In this document: piece after piece, positions 1 through 12,262 of the stretch
Position numbering within the stretch: the first letter of the stretch is position 1
Layout: each line of letters starts with the position of its first letter
DNA from: Epiperipatus broadwayi
Taxonomy: Eukaryota; Onychophora; Udeonychophora; Euonychophora; Peripatidae
Direction: 5' to 3'
Length of the DNA: 64,000 bases
Assembly: GCA_028023455.1 (NCBI GenBank)
Contig: JAQFVV010006203.1
Location: 10,948,876-11,012,875, forward strand
Notes under the pieces: generated by a model
What the model was told of the DNA's origin: nothing
The model's database searches: none
Seen by the model: the letters and a program-made list of their open reading frames with translations, nothing else
Translations under genes and position numbers: made by a program

Positions 1-119
1 TTGAAAACATTTTCAAGAGATCTGTTATTCAGATATAATATGCGAAACAGCTATCATAATATAATTCTGAAAATGTCTGTGATAAAATTTTAAATATCAT
101 AAATGATATTTCTCCAGGG

Positions 120-1690
120 GAATGATAGTGAGAGGAGGAAAGTTGGAATGTCTTGATGAGGCAAAAGAAGAAAATTATGTAGAAGATTTTGGATTGCGAT
201 AAGAGACTAAGTGAATGGGTAATAAATTTTTGGAAAGAACGAAACTTATAGGATTAGTATTTATGCATGCAAAGCTCCAGCTGATAAGAATACATTTTAA
301 CGAGACTATGTTTTGTTTGATTCTAAATAATTTTAAAAACAGTATTTAAAATGCATATTACTTTCCCTTGACCTGATGAAGATTTGGATTATTATTTCGA
401 AATAATAAAATTGAGATAATGTTGCAAAAAAGAAAAATTATTGGAGGGTGAGAGGGATATTAAAGAAAAATTTTCATACTTATTGGATAAGAATATAAAC
501 ATTTAAATAATAGACTAATTATTTGAGAAAGTGAATAAAAATAAAAGATGGGGTTATTCAAGGAAAATTTAAAAGATGCAGTAAAGTCAGTAGATTAGGA
601 GAGAAATAAGAGAGCAGAAAGATTGATGGGTTAGTACTGGGATGAGTAATAAAATGAAATGTGACAAAAGTAAGAAGCTATACAATTTTAAATTTTAGAA
701 ATGTGCACCAAAGGCTTAACTAATAAAGTCAGAAAATGGAATCTATAAGATTGTAGGAAATAGAGAAAGCACAAAGAATTTATATATATGTTATAATATT
801 TTAAAATAATCAATCTTAAACAAAATTGAAATCTACAACTAAAAATAAACAAATTTATTTAACATCAAATCTGGCTGTTATTGCTTATTGGAACTTTATA
901 AAATGTTTTTTCTTTTACAATCACATGACCAACTAACTGGCAGCAACTTCATCCAGTGGACATTATTTACATGCTACAATAAATGTAAATAGAAAAATTC
1001 ATATGTATATAAAAATGAATAAATTTAGAAACTTTTCACAATCCAATTTTTAAGTCTGAAATTTTGACCATTTGAAGTATGATGTAGTAGAATAAAACAA
1101 CTTGAATGACAGAAGCATAATGTTAAGCGAAATAGCGGTCGAAGATGACAATGATAAAGAAGATGCATTGAAAAAATGTGGAAAATATACAAGTAATTTA
1201 TAAGAAAAAAAAATCCTTTATTATATAATAATTAAAAAAAAAAAGATAAGAATGAGGTAAATGGTAAAGAAAGAAATGAAAGCTAAAATTGGCAAAATAC
1301 CAGAAATTACTTAAATTTTTGTTGAATTATGAAAAGACCAAGATAAAAGGATTATAAAAAATAGTATCCAGTAGATTTCCTGTCGACAATTATGGTGCCA
1401 AAGAAAAAGTTTAATTCAATAAAATGTCAGGATTTTAAAACAAATTTATTTCACAAATAGCTATGGTAGTAATAACAGCAAATCATTTAAGTCTCTAACT
1501 TATTCTTATTTTAGCTGATGTAATGCTAATAGCTTTCTAATAGGTTAATATGTTCTTAATTGAAGAATAGTTTGAATTCAAAAAAGAAGTGAAATGGGAG
1601 TAATAAGCTATGAAAAAGTACATAGTAAAGCAAATTGAATTAGTTTATAGAATTAGAAGGAAAGACATTTATTAAGAAATTTATTTATGA
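120..1690 (+). pseudogene. Eroded LINE relic (endonuclease and RT scraps)
   Basis: Two short stretches on the + strand read like parts of a non-LTR retrotransposon in the expected order. Near 190-250 the frames give FGLR and then VINFWKERNL, which resembles the endonuclease stretch 'GLGERNERG..LVNFC.ENNLVI' of LINE proteins. About 1.1 kb further on (1386-1455) the reading TIMVPKKKFNSIKCQDFK resembles the RT entry motif 'IPIPKK...C.DFRTISL'. Then 1562-1690 reads EE*FEFKK, like 'EEQFGFKKGKGTREAI'. Stops interrupt every frame. The order and spacing support one old element, but each match is short, so this is a tentative call. No ends or target duplication were found. Confidence 0.35.
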
Positions 1691-2559
1691 ATCACATGCT
1701 AATGGCTAATTGGACATACATGAGGTATAGATATAGAAATAAGTACAAGGTAAGGCAGTTAGTTGTTGGTCTCTTGCTTTATTTTTGCATATTTATACAA
1801 TAAACAGCTTTTACATAACACTGCATAGCAAGAGTATATTCCAACAATCTTTTCCAAAGAGAAAGTATTTCCAGCCAACCAACCTAAGAGTAATGAATGA
1901 TTTATCATTTTTCTATCTGTTGACTAAATATATTGATACCCAATTTCTGATCAATAATTGAATGGCTAGTTGGATTGAACATGAGCTAACTACCTGAAAC
2001 AAATCCTAAGTTTATTTGGAATGCAAAATAATTTTCAAATTTTTATCAAGTCTCAAATCTCCATTAATAAAGCATAGTAAATGAAAATGGTAATTACTAC
2101 ACAAAATTACTGATTATATATATGTGTGCGTGTGTATTTATGAACAATTAAATCATTATTGTTAAGGATGATCGGTGATAAGAGAGTTCATTGTATCAAA
2201 TTGGCTACTATAAGGAAGTATTTGTTGGTAATGATAAATTTAATGAAATTCTAAAATATTTGGACCAAAAATAATTGGAGATAAAACTAAAGTAATGGAA
2301 ATGAGTTGTGGGGAAAAAAATTAAAGTAATTATTTAACAGGAAATTAAACATAACTTTTTAAGAGTCTGAATTAGATGAAATAATGTGGAAGTAATGAAA
2401 ATCCCCAATGGGCTATATGTAAATTGTTAATAAATGTAGAATGAGCAGACCTACACTAATTTTGATCATATATAAGCATCATTTATTGACATAAGTACAC
2501 ATAGCGTGTGATTTATATGTATTAATGTAACTTCAAAATGAAGTTATAAAATTGATGAA

Positions 2560-2745
2560 TTAATTTTGGAATAGTACAATTTGATGAGTTTTTCTGTAAA
2601 ATTTCTGGTAGAATGCTATCAATACCAGACACTTTTTGCAGTGATCTAAAGGCATTAATATGATCTCATCTTTCATTATAGAAGTTGGAAAATTTGTAAC
2701 TGCATTCTCTAATATATTGGTTAAAAAGTCAAAATAATTTTTTAA
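2560..2745 (-). pseudogene. LINE reverse transcriptase fragment
   Basis: On the minus strand 2659-2577 reads INAFRSLQKVSGIDSILPEI. This fits the RT block 'GKAxGxDgIpaEil' found at the start of the fingers in RTE and related LINE reverse transcriptases (K-V-S-G-I-D-x-I-L-P-E-I-L). An upstream stop and the lack of downstream RT motifs show it is a fragment. The family cannot be assigned from one motif. Confidence 0.42.
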
Positions 2746-2756
2746 TACACCTGTTC

Positions 2757-3061
2757 ATATCAACTGTGCATTCAAAAAAATTATCAAATTTGTTTGGAAA
2801 TAATCACAATTTATATTCTATATTTTTTAAAGACTTGTTTAAGACCAGAAAATATATATATATATCAATTTCTTTGACTAACTCTATATTCTTTTTTGCT
2901 CAGGTTGACCTTTGTTACCTTTCATTATTGTTACTGAAGCAACCATTTCAATTGGTTTAAAAAACCATAAAAATAATACAACAAATTTTTTGATCACCTA
3001 ATTATATCAATTATGCATTCAAATAATTTGTCAATTTTGTTGGAAATAATTGCAATTTTTG
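2757..3061. repeat. Diverged direct repeat, two ~55-bp units
   Basis: About 55 bases at 2758-2812 recur with changes at 3004-3060. Both contain TATCAA-T-TGCATTCAAA, then a short T-rich stretch and GGAAATAAT-GCAATTT. The 190 bases between them are unrelated. This could be a diverged tandem duplication or two pieces of one repeat family. Confidence 0.45.
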
Positions 3062-3420
3062 GTGAATTGGATACATAAAAATGTATATATTGATATTTTA
3101 TAAGTTGTGAAACTTCTTTACATAATCTTTCCATCTTTTTTTATTTGCTTATTATTTGCCTAAACAAACCTATTGATGACTGAAACTTTCTTTTGATATC
3201 ATAATCTTTAGGAAGGCTATTTGTTTTTCTAAGCATGTTTCCATTAGAATGTCCTCATAAATTTTGTAATACTGTGTTGTTCTTTGGAATTTCCTATTCA
3301 ATTCTCTTTTTAACCCTCTCCCTTTTTAAATTTTTTTTTGCAATCATTACATCTTTCATACATTTAGAGTGATTATATTATTAAATATAAAAAATGAAAT
3401 ATATATATATTCTGTTTATG

Positions 3421-3701
3421 TAATATAGGGAGCATACCAATAGCTCTAATAAGCTTTCATCAATAAGTGTTGCAAGAGAAAGCATTTAAAAATCTCTCTA
3501 GAATAATCCCTATTAGACCAATTTCGAGCTCACCTCAGTGAGGCACCGGGACATTCAGACACTAGCCCTCACTGAGGTGAGCTGAAAGCTCAAAACTGGT
3601 CTGAGAATAGGGATTATTCTAAATAGAGATTTTTAAATGCTTTCTCTTGTGGCACTTATCAACGAAAGCTTGTTAGAGCTATTGGTACACTCCCTATATT
3701 A
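3421..3701. repeat. Near-perfect foldback palindrome (family FB-A)
   Basis: The whole segment folds back on itself. The left arm starts TAATATAGGGAGCATACC and the right arm ends with its complement GGTACACTCCCTATATTA. Pairing continues inward through AGAGAAAGCATTTAAAAATC and ends in CTCACCTCAGTGAGG against CCTCACTGAGGTGAG around a ~22-base GC-richer loop (about 3543-3566). There is no ORF, as in a non-autonomous foldback/MITE element. Diverged copies of the same arm occur at 42086-42228 and 56990-57190, so it is a dispersed family. The class is unknown. Confidence 0.85.
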
Positions 3702-4257
3702 CATATATGTAATACAAGCTTAAAACAAGTCACATAATATATGACTTGCCTTTTCGATTATATATTGTTTCTATATATAAAAGTTTTTCATGGATTAATC
3801 TACTTTTCTTTGAGACATTTCAAATCTACACAGGATGGAAAAACTCCCGTCCTCATATTTGAATTTCGTTTATATGTATAAATTTTCCAAAAAAAATTCT
3901 CTAAACAAAAATGTCATGTGAGATGTATTCCTTTTTCAAAAAATAAACCACATTACATAGTTGAAAGCTGTAAAAAGTTTAGGGCATTGTTTTATAAATT
4001 AACATTAATTTAAAGCAGCAATTCTTAATCAGGTCTCTGGACCGGTGGGAGTTCTTAACGATATTACAGAAAGAGAGCTTAACTATCAGTTATTTTCATA
4101 ACTGATTATTACTTTTGTTTCTTTTTGATGAATGTGTCTTAGAAAAAAACAAATTTAAAAAAAATTAAGATTTGTTCTTCATTTTCTTTCTATTTTAACT
4201 GTAAAAGCGTATAACTTTTGTTTACTTAATATACAACTGCTACAAATTTTGGTTACA

Positions 4258-4548
4258 ATTATAAAATAGAGATAATTTTTTTTTATATATTAAATGCTCT
4301 TAACATGCAAGAAACATCATTGTTTTTTAATCACAATTGAGATATTTAGATTTAATTTGAAATAAAAACATGAGGGGGGGGGGGTGTTCAGAAATTACTT
4401 AATCAATTTCTAATCCTCCCCTCCCATGCTTTTATTTCAAATTAAATCTAAAAACTCCAATTGTGGTTGAAGAAACTTTTTTTTTTTTGCTTTTTAATGC
4501 ACAATAAGTAAAAGCATTTAATATAATTTTTTTTATCTCTATTATTAT
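4258..4548. repeat. Foldback palindrome with a G-run in the loop
   Basis: Left arm 4258-4372 (TTATAAAATAGAGATAA... AAATAAAAACATGAG) pairs with right arm about 4424-4548 (CTCCCATGCTTTTATTTC... TTATCTCTATTATT). The loop holds 11 consecutive G at 4374-4384 and a C-rich partner, TCCTCCCCTCCC. No coding sequence. It appears to be an independent foldback element; no second copy was found in this window. Confidence 0.7.
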
Positions 4549-7500
4549 TTAGTCTTTAGATATTTTGCAATCATCTTTTTGTTAAGAAATTCAACTTTAT
4601 ATTAATTCAATTTTGCAAAATGGTCTATAAAATCTTTTTTAAAAAACATTTATGATTATTAAAAATGTTATTCATATCTAAATTTGAAAATTCCAAAAAT
4701 TAGAATATCATAAATATGAATGTTCTTTTGATTTGATATTTATGCCATTTATTCAATATGTACAGATGAATTTCTCATTTTATTTATTTCTGCCAATACT
4801 TCTTTATTGCAAGCTTGTTTTCAAGTCAATTTAGAGCATTGCAATTGCTCTGCTCTAAGACCATTAATGACATTATGATTAGGTGTATATTGGCAAGCAT
4901 ATGCTAGTCAACCCTGGGGCTGCTTATTTGTTTTTAGTACTCCATTTTTGTTATATATTGATAAAAGATGCCTGTAGATTCTTGCACTGTTATGATATCT
5001 CCTCAAGCAAACAAGCATTTCTTTTCTAGTCTACTCTGATTTTCTTTCGCATGTCCACAGGCTTTCTTTTTCTGGTATTTGTGCTTTCTTTTTTGCGTCA
5101 GTCTTTTCTTTTATATGGCAATGTCCTCTTGCATTTCTCAAACTTATAAACTATTTTTCCATTTTAAAAAGCTCACTTCTTATTTACTGTTGTAGCTGTT
5201 GGTAAGTGACTACTTATTCAAATGTATTATTTATAGTATATTGTCATTGTTTATAATCAAATTATTTTTCCATTTTAAATGATGTCTTTATTACTTAATA
5301 TCTTTAGTTTGAGTTTTTGTTTCTTGTCTTTTTATTTCTAAGTTTCAAAAAATCTGTCTGACAATGCACCAGAATGGACACGATTCACATACATTCTAAA
5401 TTGTTTCTAAAATTGTTTATGTTTAAGAGGGCAGTTTTTAGAATTTTTCTTTATTCAAAAGATTTCAAAAAATCCAATCAAAATAATGTCTTTATTTATT
5501 GATTGATCATTCCAACTGCTTTTGTAAAGTGAAAAATTTTGTTTCATTTTTTTTCATTTGTAAGTTCCAAAAAATACACCATTTAAATTAACTCCATCAA
5601 TTTTAATATATTCAAAATTCAATCCCTTGTTATAAAAACTATGTATTGATTTAATTAATTTCTTAACCTCTTGTGCACCTTCTGAAAAACTTACTGAAAT
5701 TTTTTGAATATCTTTTAAATTTGATATCAAAATATTTGAAATTTCATCTGCCCACTACTCTATATTTCTGAAACTAATTACCCTAACCAAAATATTTTAT
5801 TGTCAAATTGCATGGCTAGTACATTCTAAAAAGTGTTCAAGTTTGAACCATTTCTATTTTCTCAAAATATTTTAAATATCAATTTTAAAACTTTATCAAA
5901 TCCTTTACTATGATAGTATATATATACACCACACCCTTGCATGCATTGCTTAAAACATACTGAAAATTCTAAAAATGACTTTGAATTTTGATATCAAAAT
6001 AATGAAAAATGCCTCGCCCAGTGATCCATATTTAAGAAACTAGGTCACCTACCTAAAATATTTTCATGCCATATTGCATTGTTAAGTATTTCTATCCTGA
6101 ACCAATTCTATTGAATTTAAATATATTAATTAAACTTCAATTTTAATTTTTTTTTAACTTCAATAATAAAAGTGATTTACAATAGTTTACAAACAAACAG
6201 AGAATATAACTTGAATAAAGGAATAATCATGAGGATAGTGTAAAGAAAGAAAAAGTTAAATTAAAATAATATTAAAAGATAAAATAATTAAAATACGTAT
6301 TAAAACTATTGCTAAACAGATTGTAGTAGTAGTATTTGAAAAAGTATTTACTTCGCTTTAACAATTATAAAAGCTAAGATGATCTTGGGTGATTTAAACT
6401 AGTGGTAGAATAACAGATTTATGAATTAAAGATCTCTGGATCAAAGTACAATTTAATCACTTTTGGTGTTATGATTTCCACAGACAAACTATCCTACTTT
6501 ATTTTTACACATTAATATTTATAAATCTCCATAAAATTGTTTACTTTTTATTATTTAATCCTGTCTTTATCCTCATTTATTAGGAATATTTTAGATTACA
6601 TGTAAGGTATTATTTTTTAATGCATTTTAAAATATATTATTTCTGATATTATACCTGTATATTAGGTGAGTTTTATTGATTTATACTTTATTCATTAGGT
6701 TTACATTAGTTTTATGAATAATGATAGTTTTTTTTTGCTTGAAATGTGGTTTTGTAGTAAATCCATGATTAGTAAAAAGAATCTGCATTTTTGAACTATA
6801 GAGTTTCAAACATTGACATATGGGCTAGTTGCAAATTATACATATATCCTAGATTATGCCCCAGAACAGAAAGGTACCCACAAATACAGTTTTTGATTTT
6901 TTTTGATGAAGGAATCCATGAAAGTAGATTATATTTAAAAGTCACAATGCACCCCACATATATTTACACAATATATAAAAAACATCTGAAAAATAAAAAG
7001 AAAAATTCACAGTGCATGGATAATATAGTAATTAAGAATCGCAAGAATAATTTTAAGATTTCTCAGGTCTTCTATTTACGTTGAAAGGCTGAATATACGG
7101 GTATCTAAAAAAAAGAAGTCATTCCTCCCTCCCCTGCAATTACTAAGTTATTGTTTATTGTAACTTCAAAGACTTTCAGATAAGAGTTAATTAAAATGTT
7201 GAATATAAAATATTGAATCTGCGATTATACAAATGCATAACATATACTGAATTCTATACATATATTGAATTCTATTTTTTCTAATTTTAATAAAATTAAT
7301 CACTTAATTGTCTGCTGGTCGTTTGATTTTTAGATCACTCTGATGGCTATTTTGAATATAACTGCTCTATTCAATTTTCTCAGATATATAAAAAATATAT
7401 TGTTATTGAGTTTACAATCGATTCAAAGTTTTAAGCTATTTGATCCACCACTCTATAATTATATTAAAATTCACAATGCTGTAATAAACAATTCTCATTC

Positions 7501-7804
7501 AGTTTTGATTGTATCCAACCATCTCTTTTCTGAATAGTAGAATTATTCAAAGATGCTGCATCTATGCAATACCCTTGAATGAACTTTTGGTCAGAAGATC
7601 ATTGATAGGAAACAATGGTAATGTTAGCATGATGCTAATGTTAACAAGCAAATGTATATACAAATGAATCCAAAATATATATTCACATCTTTTTCCCCAT
7701 GAAAGTATTTTTATTTTAATATACATTTAGAGACTATGAAGTAATAAGCAAGAAGAAAGTTAAGTAACTCATTCAAAATCATTTGAAATGCTATGATATT
7801 TTTT
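4549..7804. other. AT-rich stretch with no gene recognised
   Basis: Other than the diverged direct repeat at 5724-6150, I see nothing I can assign. Short open frames at 6791-7084 and 7343-7537 have the low-complexity composition expected by chance in AT-rich DNA (many I, N, K, F, Y). Confidence 0.5.
5724..6150. repeat. Diverged direct repeat, period ~267 bp
   Basis: Unit A (5724-5890) and unit B (5991-6150) share an ordered series of words: GATATCAAAATA, then TATTT-TGAAACTA / TTTAAGAAACTA, ACC-AAAATATTTT, CAAATTGCATGG / CATATTGCATTG, TGAACCA-TTCTATT and finally AATATCAATTTTAA / ACTTCAATTTTAA. Identity looks moderate, so this is an old duplication or two adjacent copies of one repeat. Confidence 0.45.
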
Positions 7805-8092
7805 TGTTCAGAAAAGCTCCAAGAAAGGATGGATGTATAAATATTTTTGAAGACATTGAAGTAGAAAAATAATTGGCCAAGCTATATATAGTCCACTAAT
7901 TATAAAGAATTTTAGATGGCTGGAAGAATGCACTAGTAATATTGATATTTTAAAAAAAAAAAAAGATATGAATAATTAAGATCTGTAAGTTTGCTATCAT
8001 TTTGTAAAAGGCTTTTATTAATACCATAGAAAATTTTGGACTCAAGAAAATTAATAGGACAAGATAGATTCAAAAGCATTAAAAAACAGAGG
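7805..8092 (+). pseudogene. RTE-type RT fragment
   Basis: The + strand reads KAPRKDG and then GWKNALVILIF, followed by an A-run and further degenerate positions. This lines up in order with the RT of the full RTE element in this window (GKAPGNDGI ... [25 protein letters not shown]), including the later D-F-K-S scrap matching QAGFKSGF. It is truncated on both sides, carries stops, and ends where the Gypsy relic on the other strand begins near 8055-8092. Confidence 0.6.
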
Positions 8093-8944
8093 GAGGTTTA
8101 TGAACACTGCAAACCTGGTATCCAGTTTCATTATTGTTGGCATACCATTAATAATAATTCTGTATTTGAAAGCTAAATTGGTGCCTCTTATGTTATTAAA
8201 ACAGGCATTGAGATTATTCAATATTATATACTTTTTCTGGCTTTTTAGAATGAATTCTTCCATCCTTTTCTGAGCACCTTATTTTTTACTTTAAAACATA
8301 CTTCCAATATCTACACACTATACTGGTGTGGACATTGTTCTGACACATCTATAGCAAACTTTGTCAATATTATTGCCTATAGTAGATCTCAAGCTTGTTT
8401 TGGTCAGGAAAATCATTAAATGATCTGACTTTCCGATCCATAACTTTAATGCTAGGACTACTTCTATTTGATGGAGTGGTCTGAACTGCTTTGGACTCAG
8501 CTAGATTAACCTGAGAAATGGCCAAATTAAATGTAAAATTAGGATCCATTAACAACTTGACCCATAGATTGTGATCTTTCATAGCACAAATGAAACAATT
8601 TTGTTGAGGAAGTCTTTAAAATTGTAGTTAAGGACTAACTTTCTGAGCTTAATAACAAAATCTTTCACTTTCTTTCACTTTGATTGAAGTGATATCTCTG
8701 CATTGTTGTTAAGGGGTTTGGGCATAAAAAGTTTAATAGTAGAGATAATGGCTTTGTAGGAGCTATTGTTGCTTATAATATATTGTAGGTCTGAGCTCCA
8801 AGTATAAACACAAATGCAGTTAATTTTAATTCAGGCTATTTAATTTGATTAGTCTGTATATAAAAAAAACACTTGATCCATGTAGGTTGGCCAGTTTTCA
8901 GAATAGGCTAGACCAAATTCTTCTAATGAGTCAATTTTAGCCAT
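8055..8944 (-). pseudogene. Mag-type Gypsy gag-protease relic
   Basis: The minus strand starts with MAKIDSLEEFGLAYSENWPT at 8944, the usual opening of Mag-clade Gypsy gag. After a frameshift it gives RYHFNQSERKVKDFVIKLRK, then the gag C-terminal pattern LLMDPNFTFNLAISQVNLAE (about 8560-8500), matching the family pattern 'LL.EP.LTF.KA.E.A...E'. A degraded zinc-knuckle region follows (CYRC, then CRYWKY). Then comes a protease-like KYRIIINGMPTIMKLDTR, where the catalytic DTG has become DTR. RT, RNase H and integrase are absent. Frameshifts and stops show it is dead. It is probably 3'-truncated by the RTE fragment next to it. Confidence 0.75.
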
Positions 8945-9084
8945 TTTGATTTTTTTCTTCCTACTGTGTGTGTGAGAAAAATAAAGTCTCATCTTTAATA
9001 ACTAATGGGTAACTATTTGTGTTTGATTTCTAAATTTTTTATTGGCATACTAATAATGTTAGCTGTCAATACTCTGTCATAACT

Positions 9085-9285
9085 GCCAACTGTTTGGGTT
9101 TAATTCATGACTTATGATAAATGCAAACTCATAAAAATGTTTATAATTTATTAATTAAAACAAATATACAAATACATATACAATGTTATTCCTTCATCTG
9201 ATATCATTGGCTTGGCATAGTGTTTAGTTGCCATGCAACTAAGTAAAGGATTTATCTGTTATGTCCAATTATACTGTAACAGCTT
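9085..9285 (-). repeat. Possible LTR of the Gypsy relic
   Basis: About 140 bases upstream of the gag start (minus strand) is a block starting TGTTACAG near 9283. It contains an AATAAA-type signal and ends near 9088 before TTGGCAGTTATGACAG, which resembles a tRNA primer-binding site. Size and place suit a Mag LTR, but there is no second LTR in the window for comparison, so this is inference. Confidence 0.25.
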
Positions 9286-9289
9286 GCCT

Positions 9290-9840
9290 TGGGTCTGATC
9301 TAGGTTTTAACAGCTTTCAGTTTTAACACAAACTTGCTTCATACATTACTGTATAATGGACAACATGTCCTATCATTCAGGCTTAACAGTAAATTGTTGT
9401 CTCCCTTTACCTTCAACTGGATTGATTATTTATAGCCAGATCCCCTTACATAATGAAAACAATCAAATTCACTGAACATCACATATCGGTGTATTTCTCC
9501 TATTGGATATATATTATCTATTCATATATTTATTGGTTTGTTGCAATGAATGCTTAATCTGATCAAGATAAGATGGAATTTAGACTAATCCATTAGTTGA
9601 AAGTAAGTTGAGATATAACAATTATAGATAAACATAAATTGCCATTTTGCATTGGATTGTAAATTATGAAAAGATATTTTTTACTTTATAATCATTTCTG
9701 CTATCAATAACAGCTTTGAGACATATTGTTATATTTTTAAAGAATGTTTATCAAAACTATAACACCTATAGTTATGCTACATAATAATGCTAAAAAAGAT
9801 TAACATTGTTAAGAAAGTATAAGAAAGTGATTCTATATTC
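9290..9840. other. Non-coding stretch, nothing assigned
   Basis: AT-rich sequence between the possible LTR and the L1-like LINE. I see no ORF, repeat arm or tRNA-like sequence. Confidence 0.5.
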
Positions 9841-9954
9841 CCAAAATTATTTTTGCTGGTAATAGTGCCAACTAAAGGTTTCCAGGTGAAGGTTAATGCT
9901 CTTTGCTCTTGACTGCTCTGGAAGAAAAAAGTTGTCACCATAAGCCACAGAAGG

Positions 9955-11135
9955 ATGTGCCAACCCAGAAGGGTTGATGGTCTTGCCCTTCACTCTATTC
10001 AAACCTTTCTCTATCAGAGAACTCATAATTTTTTGGTTGGGCTGAAAGAGTGGTTTACATTGCCTGTTATTCATTCTTTAATCCTCTCCACTGCCTTGCC
10101 CCTGCCTATAGATAGGCCCCTGTTTTTAAAACTGCTGGCTTGGCTGGAGAAGCTAGTTGCATTGGGTAATGGGGTGGAAATTGGAGGTGATTTATTGTCA
10201 GCTAAATTGAAATATTGGAATTTATACCAATTGCTTAACCCTACTACAGCTACTCCTCATGGCTTCTTGGGTCTTTCGAATGATCTGTTAATCATGAAAT
10301 TTAAATTCTGGGTGTTAAAGGGAAGATTTCTACATTTCACCATAAAAGTAAATTTGACTGCACTCCCCACCAGTAAATTTATACTTATGAAAATAGGCTT
10401 TGCCAAACTAAATCTGGTTTGCCAAATGTGCAGTCGAGAGAATGAATCAATGCAGCATTTTTTCTTCGATTGTGTGATACTAAGCAGAGCAATACTCAGT
10501 GGTTGGATGACATCCTATAAACAAAAGATTTTTAACCTAAATGAATGCCTGAAAACTGGAATCTTCAGAATAATTAGACTGTCAATCATGATGAACTATA
10601 CAGTCTGGACAATAAGATGTCATCTAATATTTGGGGAAGAGAAGCAATAATTTACATAATGAACTTTTGTGCAAGATCAAGCTGTCAGAAAGAGAGATCA
10701 TATGATTTTGCTGGAAAGAATCTATAATGATACCTGGAAGCTTGTGATGTTACCAGAACAATTTCTGCATCAGGGCTGGTGGGTTTTCTTAATGATTTGT
10801 CCAAAAGACACTCTCCATAAGCCACTAAGATGGCTCTAGCCATGGTTAGGTGTGCCCATTTTGGGTGACTGAGAGCCAAAGGATCAGTTCTCCCATAATG
10901 GTTGTAAGGCTGGAGAACATGTTTTGTTTCCCTGATCATGTTTTATCAAGTAAAGATATTGAACTCTCAATTTTAAGAAGAACGACAAGACTGTTGAAAA
11001 GAATGTGTGTTGCTCAAACTGTCCAAGTGCTCATCATGATTCAAGACAATTTAGTTGTTTTTTCCCTTTGTATTTGCTTTACTATCTCTTCTTTGTATTC
11101 ATAGTCAATAAATTTACTTTTAAAAAATAAATTTT
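9955..11135 (+). pseudogene. 3' end of an L1-like LINE ORF2
   Basis: An open frame of 231 codons (9955-10650) matches the C-terminal part of LINE ORF2. It contains FLHFTIKVNLTALPTSKF and the zinc-binding zf-RVT motif CQMCSRENESMQHFFFDC, then YTVWTIRCHLIF. The RT palm is missing, so this is a 5'-truncated insertion or the readable part of an older copy. The 3' end is about 11107-11135, with TCAATAAATTTAC then TTTTAAAAAATAAA. A second copy with the same motif order and a similar tail lies at 24900-25615. The region after the stop (10650-11100) is probably 3' UTR. Confidence 0.65.
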
Positions 11136-11910
11136 TTGGTAATTATTTTGTGGATTAAAAAGTAAATCAAATGGAGTAAAAATAAATAAAGATGTTTGAA
11201 TCATCTGTAGTCAGATAGCAATACTATTTTTGAAAATAAAGTATCAAGTTTCTGAAAATATTACAGATAAAGAAAAAAATAGTGAAAAGAGAGAAAAAAG
11301 GCCAAGATGATTTTCTATGAATTTTCAGTAAAGAAAAAAAATAGGCTGATATCAATGAATTATAAATATTAAAATTTATAAATTACGTTAGACAATTTAT
11401 TAATATAAACAGAATTCTAATAGATAAAATTAAGCAAAAAAATTAAATAGAAGTTTTAGTAGGGAAAACAAAAAAAGTTTTAAAATAAATGTGTTCTACC
11501 TGCTGCTTATTTATTAATATGATACTATGTTACTCAATAGAAGAGTAATATAAAGACTGAAAAGCACTCTTATTTTCAGTAGAATGAAAATGTTGATTTC
11601 CACACATTAACATTGTAATGATAATACCGCAATGTTCACTTTATAAGTATACCATTAATACATAACACATGCACTTACTGATAGATACAAATTTTAGATA
11701 ACATATTAATAATTATTAATTACACTGTAGAAATATATGCAGTTATCAGATTACATCTATCCCAATTAGCCACATGTGTAAAAAAAATCAGATCATCCTC
11801 TCTTACTTCACATGTATATCTTGACTAACTTTCACTTAACAAGTCAGCTAGTGGTTTTAAACTCCTGAATTTCCTTACCAAAACAAATGGCCCAATAATT
11901 ATATATATAT

Positions 11911-12262
11911 TGTAACAGGCACATACGCCGTTACATTATTTATTTTTAAAAGTTGAGACATTGAAAAGTTCGCATTTAAAAACTACTTTTTTTAAGAATT
12001 AAAAAATTGAAAGTTAAAATTCTATCTTAAACTCATATATATGTATATAAAATCACACAGATGAAAAAAATTATTAAAAGAAAACTTTATTAAAAAAAAA
12101 AAAGATATTTTAAAACTAAATTTTCAGAAAAAAGAACTTAAAAGATTTAATTAAAGATAAAAATATATCTTCAAGAATGTATACAAATTAATTAATGCTA
12201 TTGTAAAATGGAAATGATTATTTTAAATAGTTAAAAGTAAACTAGCCCTTGGGCATTTCAAA
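11911..12262 (+). repeat. Left terminal inverted repeat, copy 1
   Basis: About 350 bases whose reverse complement is 13390-13727. Landmarks are TGTAACAGGCACATA at the tip, AAATCACACAGATGAAAAA in the middle and AAACTAGCCCTTGGGCAT at the inner edge. The pairing has many mismatches, so the arms are not newly made. Confidence 0.8.

Noticed and set aside
6380-6475. tRNA-like SINE head (TAGTGGTAGAATA ... TGGATCAAAGT)
   Set aside because: A-box and B-box are both poor and no second copy aligns.
10685-11104. 84-codon frames on each strand after the L1-like zinc region
   Set aside because: They overlap each other and probably lie in the LINE 3' untranslated part; no motif recognised.
11320-11460. 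LINE RT fragment (RxISxxNYKY-like reading)
   Set aside because: Only a few scattered residues fit, in AT-rich sequence with stops; not enough to support a call.
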